NCBI GenBank assembly: GCA_945863035.1
Contig: CAMAZH010000025.1
Location: forward strand, 1 to 40,476
Source: Chitinophaga pinensis
GTDB lineage: Bacteria > Bacteroidota > Bacteroidia > Bacteroidales > GCA-2748055
DNA: 40,476 nucleotides
Direction of reading: 5' to 3'
In this document: positions 18,150-27,985 of the stretch, in pieces
How the letters are laid out: every line of letters starts with the position of its first letter
Position numbering within the stretch: the stretch's first letter is position 1
The notes under the pieces: model-generated
What the model saw: only the letters and a program-made list of their open reading frames with translations
Told to the model about the DNA's origin: nothing
Database searches by the model: none
Position numbers and translations under genes: made by a program

Positions 18150-20540
18150 ATGAAGACTAATAAAAAATCACTTCCCATTCGAGGGTTAATTCTTTTAAGC
18201 CTCCTGTTAACAAGCCTTTCATGCAATCAGGTAAAAGAGTCCCAACCCCTCAGCGGATCCAATTGGGGCGTTATCCCAAATTCATCTGTAGAGAACGTTG
18301 ATTATTCCGTTGTTAAAGATTGGCAATCGCCCAATGACCGGAATGCCGCCACACACTTTTACAGCAAAACAGCCCATGATGGCACAAAAAGCCTCCTGAT
18401 TCATTCCGATCTGCCAAAGTTTGGAGTATGGAGCACAAAGGTAAATGTCAAACCTTGGTCGAAATACAAATTCACCGGCTGGATAAAAACCGAAAACCTT
18501 CTAAACACCGACGGTGAAGGTGCAGGCTTCAATCTTGCACCCGTTTCGGAAGAGTATACCGGATATCTGGGCACAAACGATTGGACAAGGGTTACCCGGG
18601 AGTTTGAAACCGGAAACGAGGACTGCTTGGTTCTGGAGTGCGTTTTTAACCGGGGAGGTTTATCAACCGGGAGAGTATGGTTCGACGAAATGAGTCTGGA
18701 ACTGATTTCTTCAGAAAAAATCATAACATCCATAACTGTTGATGCCGCGATCGAAAAAGAACCTATGTCGGAATATATCTACGGACAATTTATCGAGCAT
18801 CTGGGAAAATGCATTTATGGCGGGATATGGGCCGAAATGATCGACGACCGGAAATTCTGGTATTCGCCCAATGAGCGGATGTCGCCCTGGAAAATCGAAG
18901 GGAACAAGGAACAGATTGAAATGGATAAAACCAATTCGTTTGTTGGTGAACAGACCCCTGTATTCATTTGCGAAAAAGACAAAACGGTCTCTCTCAGACA
19001 GGACGGTTTGGGATTACGGAAAGACATAACTTATAGTGGCCGAATTATTCTGAAAACTTCAGGATCCATTGATGCGGTAAAAATCCGGCTAATCAATGGC
19101 GATAACAAGGAGGCAATTGCTGAAACCATTATTCGCGATTTAAAAAAGGATTATACCACCTACCCTCTTGCTTTTGCATCAAACCTTTTTACACATAACG
19201 CCTCCCTGCAAATCATACCTGAAGGTAAGGGCAAAGTGTGGCTGGGAACCATCTCTTTAATGCCGGATGATAACATCGAAGGCTTCAGGGCTGATGTCAT
19301 GGAATTGCTCAAAGGCCTCAACTCCCCCGTGTACCGCTGGCCGGGAGGAAATTTTGTAAGCGGTTACGATTGGAAGGATGGGATTGGTGACCCAGACAAA
19401 CGTCCGCCCAGAAAAAATCCGGCATGGAGCGGCGTTGAACATAACGATGTGGGTATTCATGAATTCATGAAGTTTTGCGAACTGTTGGATACTGAACCGT
19501 ATATTGCTGTAAACGCGGGTTTGGGCGGTGCCGAAGAGGCCAGGAAAGAAGTTGAGTATTGCAATGGGAGTTCAGAAACCCCAATGGGTAAATGGAGAAC
19601 GAAGAACGGGCACACCAACTCCTGGAATGTTAAATGGTGGGGAGTTGGAAACGAAATGTACGGTTCATGGCAGCTTGGACATATGTCAACTGAGGCGTTT
19701 GCCGAAAAACATAACCAGTTTGCGGATGCCATGCTATCAGCCGATACAGGAATCATTCTTGTTGCAGTGGGTGATCCCGGTCGATGGAATGAAATGATTC
19801 TGGCGAATTGCTCCGACAAGATGGACTATATCAGTGAACATTTCTATCGTCAGGACTGGCATGGTGGCGGTTTGAGAACACATATCAAGCAAATTCCCGA
19901 GGCAATATCCGAAAGGGCTGAAATACACAGGGGCTACAGAAAAGATATTCCTGCACTTGAAGGCAAGGATATTAAGATATGCATGGACGAATGGAACTAT
20001 TGGTACGGGCCGGATATTTATGGCGAATTGGGAACCCGATACTTTCTCCGCGACGGGCTTGGCGTTGCTGCGGGATTAAACGAGTTCTCCAAAAACTCCG
20101 ACATGATATACATGGCTAACTATGCCCAAACGGTAAATGTAATAGGCTGCATCAAAACAAATACCACTCACTCCGTTTACGATGCAACCGGTCAGGCTTT
20201 GAAGTTGTACAGAGAAAAATTCGGAACAATCCCTGTGGATATCTCAGGGGAGACGCGTCCGTTTAATATTGGGGCAAGCCTTACGGCAGACCGGAAAACG
20301 CTTGTAGTTGCCATCGTAAACCCATCCTGGGAAATCCGGGAATTCGATCTGGATTTGAAAGGCTTTGATTTTGGATCAGAGCTGGAGGTTTATACCCTCA
20401 CTGGCCCTGACGACATGGCCCATAACGAGCCAGGAAGAGAGGAAGCCGTAGTGATCGGAGGACCTTTCACACAAAAAGCAGACGGGCGTTACAGTGTCGA
20501 TCCTTTCAGTGTAAGCCTTTTCAGATTCCCTGTTAAATAA
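18150..20540 (+). CDS. GH51 alpha-L-arabinofuranosidase lipoprotein with N-terminal CBM-like domain
   Basis: ATG 18150 gives a lipoprotein signal (lipobox LTSLSC); the earlier in-frame ATG at 18108 would bury it. The mature ~770 residues begin with a CBM4/16-like beta-sandwich (~45-185: WSKYKFTGWIKTENL, GRVWFDEMSLEL). The GH51 core follows (IYGQFIEHLGKCIYGGIWAEM). A ~130-residue beta-rich insert precedes RADVMELLKGLNSPVYRWPGG. WWGVGNEMYG holds the acid/base (Glu502 from this start) and ICMDEWN the nucleophile (Glu614). The C-terminal beta-sandwich ends SVSLFRFPVK. GH51 hydrolyses terminal alpha-L-Araf with retention. The lipid anchor suggests outer-membrane attachment, possibly surface-exposed. 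The next GH51 begins 43 nt downstream and has a different architecture, suggesting a different linkage preference. Confidence 0.94.
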   Translation: MKTNKKSLPIRGLILLSLLLTSLSCNQVKESQPLSGSNWGVIPNSSVENVDYSVVKDWQSPNDRNAATHFYSKTAHDGTKSLLIHSDLPKFGVWSTKVNVKPWSKYKFTGWIKTENLLNTDGEGAGFNLAPVSEEYTGYLGTNDWTRVTREFETGNEDCLVLECVFNRGGLSTGRVWFDEMSLELISSEKIITSITVDAAIEKEPMSEYIYGQFIEHLGKCIYGGIWAEMIDDRKFWYSPNERMSPWKIEGNKEQIEMDKTNSFVGEQTPVFICEKDKTVSLRQDGLGLRKDITYSGRIILKTSGSIDAVKIRLINGDNKEAIAETIIRDLKKDYTTYPLAFASNLFTHNASLQIIPEGKGKVWLGTISLMPDDNIEGFRADVMELLKGLNSPVYRWPGGNFVSGYDWKDGIGDPDKRPPRKNPAWSGVEHNDVGIHEFMKFCELLDTEPYIAVNAGLGGAEEARKEVEYCNGSSETPMGKWRTKNGHTNSWNVKWWGVGNEMYGSWQLGHMSTEAFAEKHNQFADAMLSADTGIILVAVGDPGRWNEMILANCSDKMDYISEHFYRQDWHGGGLRTHIKQIPEAISERAEIHRGYRKDIPALEGKDIKICMDEWNYWYGPDIYGELGTRYFLRDGLGVAAGLNEFSKNSDMIYMANYAQTVNVIGCIKTNTTHSVYDATGQALKLYREKFGTIPVDISGETRPFNIGASLTADRKTLVVAIVNPSWEIREFDLDLKGFDFGSELEVYTLTGPDDMAHNEPGREEAVVIGGPFTQKADGRYSVDPFSVSLFRFPVK

Positions 20541-20583
20541 GCAGAACAAAAACATGTGATTCCAACTTTTAAAATTATATCCA

Positions 20584-23214
20584 ATGAGCAAAAAGTATAA
20601 TCTCCGGATTTTACCAATCCTAACAATTGTATTTGCAATCTTTTCATCCTTGCATTCTCAAGTGCCTCTGAAATCAAATATCCTGATTGATCTACAGGAG
20701 GAAAAAGCTCCTGTGTCCAAAGGTCTCTCTGGTATCTTTATGGAAGAGATAAGTTATGCATTCGACGGAGGCATTTACGCTGAGCTGATCCGAAACAGAA
20801 GTTTTGAAGAGGGAATTCTTCCTCCGGGGATGAAGATCGTGGAAAATGAAGACGGAAGTCTCAGAATGGAGCTTGAAAAACTGCCTGCAGGAGTGCCCCT
20901 TGAAAATTATAACATGCCCTGGCCATGGAACGGTAACTGCGGCTGGGATCCCGAACGGGCATTGATTGGCTGGTCGCTCAGGCAAGACGGGCAAGCAACA
21001 GCTATGGAACTTACCGATAAGCATCCGATGAATGAGGCCTCAAGCCTCTCCCTCGAATTGAAAATCAATGAGAACGATCGGGAACAAAGAACCGTGTCGC
21101 TTATTAACAGCGGATATTGGGGAATTAGAGTTGACAAGGGGACTGGCTACAAACTTAAGTTTTACCTGAGAGCCGGCACATTCAAGGGCGATATCTCTGT
21201 TTCTCTGGAAGATGCGAACGGAAGCAGTTTAGCCACACATAAATTCAACCCTGCCAATTCCTCCCTGTCGGAAGAGTGGGTTAAATACACAGCTGATCTG
21301 ATTGCTGAGGGCTCAAGCCCATACGCACGACTCGCAATCACCTTCAATGGTAGTGGAAGCCTTCAGATTGATTGGGTTTCGTTGTTCCCTCCCACTTACA
21401 AAAACAGGGAAAACGGTTTGCGCATCGAACTTGCAAAATATCTGGAGGATCTCAAACCTGATTTCGTACGTTATCCGGGCGGGTGCTATGTTCAGGGACT
21501 TTCCTGGGAATCGGCTCCCGACTGGAGGAAGATGGTTTGCCCTCCGGAAGAAAGACCTGGCATGTGGGGCTATTGGAAATACCGGTCCACCGACGGATTC
21601 GGCTACCACGAGTTTCTGGAGTTCTGTGAAGATATTAATGCCGATGCGATGTATGTTTCTTTTGCCGGCATGACCGTGCACCCCGATAATAACTGGCCCA
21701 TCGAAGAGATCGACACTATTATCCAGCAAACTATCGACGCCATAGAATATGCCCTGGGCCCAACTGATTCCAAATGGGGTTCTGTGCGTGCCAAAATGGG
21801 CCATCCAAAGCCATTCCCCTTAAAATATGTGGAGATTGGTAATGAACACCCGGTAGCAGTTTATGGCGATTATTATGTGAAGTTCCGGGAGGCAATAAAA
21901 GCCAAATACCCCGATATTACTGTAATTATGAGCATGTATTGGAGCGGATTGAATCATGCCGCCATCAAACAGGCTGGCGATGAGAATATCGATATCGTTG
22001 ACGAGCATGCATACCGCAATGCGGATTGGATCAGGTCTAATTATGACTATTTCGACAAATACAAACGCAAACCCTGGAAAGTGTATGTTGGCGAATACGC
22101 GTCGCATCACAACGAAGGGAATCTTTATGCCGCATTGAGCGATGCCTCATACCTTATGATGATGGAGCGTAACGGCGACCTCGTGACCATGGCAAGCTAT
22201 GCACCTCTGTTTGTAAACGTGAACGAAAAAAGCTGGGGAATCAATCTGATTGAATTCGATGCTGCAAGAAGCTTCGCCCACACCTCATACTACGTTCAAA
22301 AGGTGTTTAACGAAAACCGCCCTGATGTGGATCTTAAAATCGAAACGGATTTAACACCACTGCCCGACAAAAACACCCCGGTTATGACAGGGAAGTTTGG
22401 CCTGGGATCATTCAAAACCTCCTGTGAATTCAAGGATCTGAAGATCTATAACGACAAGGGCGAGCTTGTGTTCAGCGATGCATTCGAATCTCTCGAAAAC
22501 TGGCAGATACCGGGTGAGGGGGATTGGAAAGCGGAAAATGGTGTTTTGAAGCAGGAGGACTCAAAATTGTTCCCGAGCAAAATTCTGTTGAACAACCTCA
22601 ATCTAAGCACAGGGAAAGTTACTCTTAAAGCCAAACGCGTGGAAGGTGAAGAGGGATTTGTTCTGTTTTTCAATGTGAATGGGGATAACCGTTTTATGTT
22701 CTGCAATTATGGGGCTGCCGGAAATAAATTCTCGGCCATACAATCCTGGGGCAATCCTGAAAATTATGCGGTAAAGGAAAAATCCAGCACTCAAGGCGAA
22801 ATAGAATCAGACCGGTGGTACGACCTTACTCTCATCCTTGATAAACATACCGCTGAAATGTACCTCGATGGAGTTAAGGTATCCGACGCATCCGTTGAAC
22901 CCCTTATGAGTTTTATAACTTCCGCTGGCTATGAGAGAGAAAGTAAAAACATGATCCTCAAGGCTGTAAATTACAATTCGGAGCCTGTTCATGCAACGGT
23001 GAGACTCAACGGGGTAAGTAAGGTGGGGAAAAAAGGAAAACACATTGTATTGAGTTCAGAGAAATATACTGATGAGAACAGTCTCGACAGCCCGCTGAAA
23101 ATTTTGCCTGAAGAGCGCGTCCTCAACAATTGCTCGAAAGAATTCACGGTTGTTCTTGAGCCGTATTCCGTGAACCTCATAAAGGTTCCTGTTACCAAAA
23201 AGAAAAATAAATAA
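20584..23214 (+). CDS. GH51 alpha-L-arabinofuranosidase with inserted CBM-like and LamG-like domains
   Basis: This 876-aa protein has a cleavable signal (~residue 26, SLHSQ) and is therefore probably periplasmic. The GH51 N-terminal strand (GLSGIFMEEISYAFDGGIYAEL, 48-69) is interrupted by a CBM4_9-like sandwich (~110-265) before the barrel resumes (KPDFVRYPGGCYVQG). VEIGNEHPV carries the acid/base Glu421 and VYVGEYASHH the nucleophile Glu504. A LamG/concanavalin-like sandwich (~600-780: FSDAFESLENWQI, RWYDLTLILDKHTAEMYLDG) is inserted in the C-terminal domain, which closes with FTVVLEPYSVNLIKVPV. This is the GH51 subtype common in plant-pectin PULs. It shares little with the upstream GH51 outside catalytic motifs. 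Expected activity is removal of alpha-L-Araf from oligosaccharides. Confidence 0.94.
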   Translation: MSKKYNLRILPILTIVFAIFSSLHSQVPLKSNILIDLQEEKAPVSKGLSGIFMEEISYAFDGGIYAELIRNRSFEEGILPPGMKIVENEDGSLRMELEKLPAGVPLENYNMPWPWNGNCGWDPERALIGWSLRQDGQATAMELTDKHPMNEASSLSLELKINENDREQRTVSLINSGYWGIRVDKGTGYKLKFYLRAGTFKGDISVSLEDANGSSLATHKFNPANSSLSEEWVKYTADLIAEGSSPYARLAITFNGSGSLQIDWVSLFPPTYKNRENGLRIELAKYLEDLKPDFVRYPGGCYVQGLSWESAPDWRKMVCPPEERPGMWGYWKYRSTDGFGYHEFLEFCEDINADAMYVSFAGMTVHPDNNWPIEEIDTIIQQTIDAIEYALGPTDSKWGSVRAKMGHPKPFPLKYVEIGNEHPVAVYGDYYVKFREAIKAKYPDITVIMSMYWSGLNHAAIKQAGDENIDIVDEHAYRNADWIRSNYDYFDKYKRKPWKVYVGEYASHHNEGNLYAALSDASYLMMMERNGDLVTMASYAPLFVNVNEKSWGINLIEFDAARSFAHTSYYVQKVFNENRPDVDLKIETDLTPLPDKNTPVMTGKFGLGSFKTSCEFKDLKIYNDKGELVFSDAFESLENWQIPGEGDWKAENGVLKQEDSKLFPSKILLNNLNLSTGKVTLKAKRVEGEEGFVLFFNVNGDNRFMFCNYGAAGNKFSAIQSWGNPENYAVKEKSSTQGEIESDRWYDLTLILDKHTAEMYLDGVKVSDASVEPLMSFITSAGYERESKNMILKAVNYNSEPVHATVRLNGVSKVGKKGKHIVLSSEKYTDENSLDSPLKILPEERVLNNCSKEFTVVLEPYSVNLIKVPVTKKKNK

Positions 23215-23254
23215 TCTCGAATCAGCCCAAACAAATCATCAAAACATACAGGCC

Positions 23255-25936
23255 ATGAAAAAAACCAAATCCTTCGCTTACTATCTGGTAGCCATGCTTC
23301 TTATCGGAGCCTGCCAGACTTCCGGTGATGCGGATGTGAAAAAGAATCTGGCTGTTATAGCCGAACCGGCAGGATCGTTTCGCTATGGCAATAATGCCGC
23401 AGCTTTAAACGACGGACTTACCCCCACCGACTCGATCACCTGGCGTCCGCGCAGAGACAGGCGCCGCCAGGGCTCTCCTGTTCAATGGGTTGAATACACC
23501 TGGAAACAGCCGGTTAAAACGAATTCTATCGATGTGTTCTTCTGGGATTTCAACGAGGTAATTCCCCTGCCGGAGTCATACAAAATTAAATATTGGAACG
23601 GCAATGAGTTTGTTGATGTGGAAAATGCTCAAGGCCTTGAATTGAAGAACGGCGAATTCAACAAGACCAGCTTTGATACAGTCGAAACAACAATCCTTAG
23701 GCTCGAAGTCGATTCCGCATTTGTTTTCCAGGCAAACACAATCGAATGGGTAGTATACCCCGCCAACAACTCAGATCCCTACCCCCCTGTTGTTTCTGCA
23801 GGTGTGGACCGAGACGTAATGATTGGCGGAAAAACATACTTGTCGGGTTCCGTAAAAGCAGTCTCGGAAATTAAAAAGACGATCTGGGAAAAGGAATCCG
23901 GACCCGGTAAAGTGAATTTCAACGAGCCCAAATCACTCGATGGAACTGCTGTATTCTCAAAAGCGGGCGATTACGTTATTTCGCTTTCAGCATACGAAGG
24001 CAAGCTTAAATCGACTTCCACAATTAAAGTCAGGGTACATGAACTCCCTCCCACCGAAAGGCTTGATGTGGTGTATACGAAAAACTATACCATCGACAAC
24101 CCATTATGGAACAGCAAGGCGAAAGCAATTATTGTGAATTGGATTCCCCATTGCATCAATATGATAAACCGTTCCGACCTCGAGCTGGGTCAGGGTGGGA
24201 TTGACAACTTTGTGGAGGCAGCAAAAGCTTTGAAGGGTGAGCCTCACGGCAAACACCTTGGATATGTCTTTTCGAATGCGTGGGTACATCAAACCATCGA
24301 ATCGATATGCATCGCACTTATGATTGATCCCCAGGGCGACAAAGAAATCATTGCCGCACAGGAACGGATGAAAATCACTCTCGAAGACTGGATTCCGAAA
24401 ATTCTTGCAGCACAGGAGCCTGACGGTTACCTGCAAACCGCCTTCACTCTTCGCGACACAGCCCATTGGAAAGAAAGATGGTCACCTGAAAACCGCGGTG
24501 ACCATGAAGGTTATGTTGCCGGCTATTTTATCGAATCCGCAATAAACCACTATACCCTAACCGATGGAACCGACACCCGGCTTTATGATGCAGCGAAAAA
24601 ACTTGCCGACTGCTGGGTGAACAATATTGGACCGGGTAAAAAAGAATGGTACGATGGTCATCAGGAAATGGAGCAAGCCCTTGTGCGGTTTGGCAGGTTT
24701 GTAAACGATATGGAAGGTAATGGTCGCGGGAACAGTTATGTGGACCTGGCTAAGTTCTTACTTGATAACAGGAAAGAAGGAAGTGAATATGACCAGAGCC
24801 ACGTGCCGGTGCAGCAGCAGTACGCTGCCGTAGGTCACGCCGTTAGGGCCGTATACAGCTATTCGGGAATGGCAGACGTAGCAGCCGAGACCGGAGATCT
24901 GGATTACCAAAGTGCTGTTATGTCGTTATGGAACAATATGGTAAACAAAAAATACTATGTAACCGGTGGAATAGGAAGTGGGGAAACATCAGAAGGCTTT
25001 GGCCCTGACTATTCTCTTCCCAACAGAGCCTATTGTGAATCGTGCTCCAGCTGCGGTCTTATTTTCTTCCAGTACAAGATGAATCTGGCTTACCATGATG
25101 CCATGTATGCCGATCTATACGAAGAAACAATGTACAACGCACTTTTAGGCTCGCTTGATCATGAAGGGCACAACTTCTGTTACACCAACCCCCTTGTGTC
25201 GTCAAGTCCCCGGTACGACTGGCACGTTTGTCCCTGCTGCGTTGGCAATATCCCAAGAACCCTGCTGATGGTACCCACATGGACTTATGTGAAGGATAAG
25301 ACAGGCATTTACATTAACCTTTTCATCGGCAGTACCATCAATGTGGAGAATGTTGTTGGAACCGATGTGGAAATGGTTCAGAAAACCGATTACCCCTGGA
25401 AGGGTGAGGTTTCGGTAACTGTGAATCCAAAAGAATCCAAGGAGTTTAGCGTATACGTTCGGGTACCTAACCGGACAACAAGCGAACTATACACATCGAC
25501 TCCTGAAGTGAAAGGACTTGAATCGATAATGCTGAATGGAAAACCTATTAGCCCAAAAGAAGTGAATGGTTACGCAGTGATAACGAGGATCTGGAGTGCC
25601 GGCGACAAAATCGGGTTTAAAATCCCCATGCAGATTCAAAGAATCATTGCCGACGACACCATTCAGGCAACTACCGGAAAGGTAGCCCTTCGCTATGGCC
25701 CGCTCGTATACAGCGTTGAAGAAACCGATCAGCCGGATATTGACAAAGCCATCAGTTCAGAACCTCTGTCTACGGAATGGAGAGAGGATATATTAGGCGG
25801 AGTAATGACCCTGAACGGCCGCTGGAAAGATGGCTCTCCGCTCTTGGCAATCCCCTATTATGCGAGGAATAACCGCTATCCGGCATCCGACAAGGAGAAG
25901 TCCCAAAAATCCATGGTATGGATTCAGAACGAATAG
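23255..25936 (+). CDS. Modular GH127 beta-L-arabinofuranosidase lipoprotein (discoidin-like + Ig/PKD-like + DUF1680)
   Basis: This 893-aa lipoprotein (lipobox LIGAC, Cys20) has three parts. Residues ~33-170 are a discoidin-like module (LNDGLTPTDS, WVEYTWKQP, DVFFWDFNE, ESYKIKYWNG). Residues ~175-262 are an Ig/PKD-like domain (SAGVDRDVMIGGKTYLSGSV). Residues ~267-893 are the GH127 catalytic and C-terminal region. Active-site residues by family analogy are Glu580 (candidate acid/base, in GSGETSEGFG), Glu595 and Cys597 (zinc, in YCESC), Cys661 (nucleophile) and Cys662 (zinc, in CPCCVGN). The reaction is release of beta-L-Araf. Plain GH127s lack the N-terminal modules; the discoidin-like part matches the pattern in the surface-binding protein at 13912, suggesting recognition of the same glycan. 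A strong hairpin follows the stop. Confidence 0.93.
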   Translation: MKKTKSFAYYLVAMLLIGACQTSGDADVKKNLAVIAEPAGSFRYGNNAAALNDGLTPTDSITWRPRRDRRRQGSPVQWVEYTWKQPVKTNSIDVFFWDFNEVIPLPESYKIKYWNGNEFVDVENAQGLELKNGEFNKTSFDTVETTILRLEVDSAFVFQANTIEWVVYPANNSDPYPPVVSAGVDRDVMIGGKTYLSGSVKAVSEIKKTIWEKESGPGKVNFNEPKSLDGTAVFSKAGDYVISLSAYEGKLKSTSTIKVRVHELPPTERLDVVYTKNYTIDNPLWNSKAKAIIVNWIPHCINMINRSDLELGQGGIDNFVEAAKALKGEPHGKHLGYVFSNAWVHQTIESICIALMIDPQGDKEIIAAQERMKITLEDWIPKILAAQEPDGYLQTAFTLRDTAHWKERWSPENRGDHEGYVAGYFIESAINHYTLTDGTDTRLYDAAKKLADCWVNNIGPGKKEWYDGHQEMEQALVRFGRFVNDMEGNGRGNSYVDLAKFLLDNRKEGSEYDQSHVPVQQQYAAVGHAVRAVYSYSGMADVAAETGDLDYQSAVMSLWNNMVNKKYYVTGGIGSGETSEGFGPDYSLPNRAYCESCSSCGLIFFQYKMNLAYHDAMYADLYEETMYNALLGSLDHEGHNFCYTNPLVSSSPRYDWHVCPCCVGNIPRTLLMVPTWTYVKDKTGIYINLFIGSTINVENVVGTDVEMVQKTDYPWKGEVSVTVNPKESKEFSVYVRVPNRTTSELYTSTPEVKGLESIMLNGKPISPKEVNGYAVITRIWSAGDKIGFKIPMQIQRIIADDTIQATTGKVALRYGPLVYSVEETDQPDIDKAISSEPLSTEWREDILGGVMTLNGRWKDGSPLLAIPYYARNNRYPASDKEKSQKSMVWIQNE

Positions 25937-25952
25937 CTTAATTATAGATTTC

Positions 25953-25991
25953 GGATCAAGGAAAGCCTTCTGTGAAGGTTATCCTTGATCC
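25953..25991 (+). terminator. Intrinsic-terminator-like long hairpin after GH127
   Basis: From GGATCAAGGA (25953-25962) to TCCTTGATCC (25982-25991) the sequence folds into an ~18-bp stem with one A-A mismatch, one G-U pair and a 3-nt loop (TGT), including an inner CCTTC/GAAGG stem. ATTTTCTCC follows, giving a short U-run. It lies 16 nt after the GH127 stop and 61 nt before the GH146 start. This is the best terminator candidate in the window. If efficient, the GH146-onward genes need their own promoter or read-through. Confidence 0.75.
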
Positions 25992-26052
25992 ATTTTCTCC
26001 CATGAAAAAAATATCGGAAGTCTCAGACATTTAAATCAAAAAAATAAAAGCC

Positions 26053-27963
26053 ATGAAGAATCCGCTCCCCTGTTTATTAGTAATACTTTTTTCTGTGGCG
26101 TTTTCCGGGTGTTCCCGGGAATCGGTTCGTGAATACATCAGCCTTGAGAAACCTGAAATTGAAATGATTACGCTTTCCGACGGCCCCTGGCAGAATGCGA
26201 TGGAGTTGGAAAGAAATTACCTTCTCAGCCTTGATCCGGAGCGCTTGCTTTTTCATTTCAGGAAAGTCTCAGGTATTGAAACCGATGCAAAGGAATACGG
26301 GGGATGGGAAATGGAAGAGCGCGAACTCAGGGGACACTCCATCGGGCATTACCTGTCTGCCGTTTCAAGAATGGCGAAACTCACAAATGATTCGGTTTTA
26401 AACAGCCGCTGCGAATATACCGTTAAGGAATTAAAGCGCTGCCAGGAAAGTGCCGGGAATGGCTACCTGAGTGCCTGGCCCGAAGAATATCTCGACAGGG
26501 TGGAAAACATGGAAAAAGTATGGGCTCCATATTATACGCTTCACAAAATACTGGCTGGCCTGTTCGATTGCTATCTTTATTGCGACAACAAAGATGCATT
26601 GGATGTAGCACTTAAATTCTCCCACTACCTCCATTCAAGAATATCCCCCCTTGGCAATGAGCATTTTCAAAAGGTTCTGGACAAAACAGAACAGGGGGGG
26701 ATGAACGAGGTCTTTTGGAATATGTATGCAGAAACAGGAGATACTATTTGTCGAAATCTGGCAATCGATTTCTATCAGAACAGCTATTTCGATCCTTTGC
26801 TGCAAGGAAAAGACAATCTGAAAGGGTGGCATTCAAACTCGTTTATACCTAATGTTGTAGGGATCGCAAGGGAATTTGAAGTAACCGGCGATATTTCCCG
26901 TCAGCAAATGTCTGAACGCTTCTGGGAACAAGTTGTCAATACCCGGTCATTTGTAACCGGGGGAACTAGCAACGGAGAGCATTGGAACAGCGATCCCTGT
27001 CACATGCATACCGAACTCGGTCCGGAAGCACATGAATGTTGCTGCACCTATAATATGATAAAACTCACGGATCATCTGTGGGAATGGACCACCAACAGCA
27101 AGTATCAGGATTACATGGAACGTGCACTTACAAACGCGATTCTCCCAACCCAAAACAAGGAGACAGGAATGTCGATGTATTACGTGTCGATGGCTCCGGG
27201 GTACTATAAAACCTGGGGAACACCAGACTCATCATTCTGGTGCTGTACAGGAACAGGAATGGAGAACTTCTCAAGAATTGCCGAATATATTTATGGAGTT
27301 AAGGATAATCGCCTTTACATCAACCAATTCATTTCATCAAAACTGGATTATGAGGTTTCGGGCTTTACGATTAGTCAGGAAACAACACTCCCACTGGGCA
27401 ATAATGTGTCTTTGGAAATTCAATGCGGGAAACCTCTTGCAATTCAAATGGCTGTGAGAATTCCTGCCTGGACTGGAAACGATTACGCCGTTACGCTTAA
27501 TGGCAAGGCTCTGGATGCAAAACCCGGGCCGGGATCTTATCTTCTTTTGGACAGGGTTTGGAAAAACGGTGACAAACTGGAAATCGCCTTTAGCCCTCAA
27601 CTCTGGTATTCACTTCTCCCGATTGACAACAAAAATGTTGCCTTTGGATTCGGACCCTTAGTGCTTGCTGCAAAATTTGAGGAGGCAAAAGAAGATGAAA
27701 AACTAATGCATCGCTATGGCCCTTATGACGGAACTCCTGTAGAGGTGCCTCCAATTCGCTTCAGCACTGAAGATTTTACTGATTTCATACAGCTTGTCGA
27801 TGAACCTAAGCGACACTTTGTGGTAACCAGCCAAAAAGGAGAAGAGATTCTGCTCGTGCCTTTCTATGAAATCATGACCGAGCATTATTCCGTGTATTTG
27901 CCAATTGACACCTTGAATACCACAAAAAACAACAAGAGAGTCGATCCTTCGGAGCATATCTAA
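26053..27963 (+). CDS. GH146-like beta-L-arabinofuranosidase lipoprotein (DUF1680 clan)
   Basis: This 636-aa lipoprotein (lipobox AFSGC, Cys20) belongs to the DUF1680 superfamily but differs from GH127 in motif style. It has GGWEMEERELRGHSIGHYLSA near the N-terminus, GGTSNGEHW, AHECCCTYNM (Glu328 and Cys330 as zinc ligands) and FWCCTGTGMENFS (Cys397 nucleophile, Cys398 zinc ligand, by family analogy). These match the GH146 group, whose Bacteroides members remove beta-L-Araf from pectic arabinan side chains. It is the third DUF1680-clan enzyme here and the only GH146 type, so it probably covers a different beta-L-Araf linkage or aglycone. A run of seven G lies in the frame at 26694-26700. The next gene starts 22 nt after the stop. 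Confidence 0.9.
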   Translation: MKNPLPCLLVILFSVAFSGCSRESVREYISLEKPEIEMITLSDGPWQNAMELERNYLLSLDPERLLFHFRKVSGIETDAKEYGGWEMEERELRGHSIGHYLSAVSRMAKLTNDSVLNSRCEYTVKELKRCQESAGNGYLSAWPEEYLDRVENMEKVWAPYYTLHKILAGLFDCYLYCDNKDALDVALKFSHYLHSRISPLGNEHFQKVLDKTEQGGMNEVFWNMYAETGDTICRNLAIDFYQNSYFDPLLQGKDNLKGWHSNSFIPNVVGIAREFEVTGDISRQQMSERFWEQVVNTRSFVTGGTSNGEHWNSDPCHMHTELGPEAHECCCTYNMIKLTDHLWEWTTNSKYQDYMERALTNAILPTQNKETGMSMYYVSMAPGYYKTWGTPDSSFWCCTGTGMENFSRIAEYIYGVKDNRLYINQFISSKLDYEVSGFTISQETTLPLGNNVSLEIQCGKPLAIQMAVRIPAWTGNDYAVTLNGKALDAKPGPGSYLLLDRVWKNGDKLEIAFSPQLWYSLLPIDNKNVAFGFGPLVLAAKFEEAKEDEKLMHRYGPYDGTPVEVPPIRFSTEDFTDFIQLVDEPKRHFVVTSQKGEEILLVPFYEIMTEHYSVYLPIDTLNTTKNNKRVDPSEHI

Positions 27964-27985
27964 ATAGCCTGATACAACCAATCCA

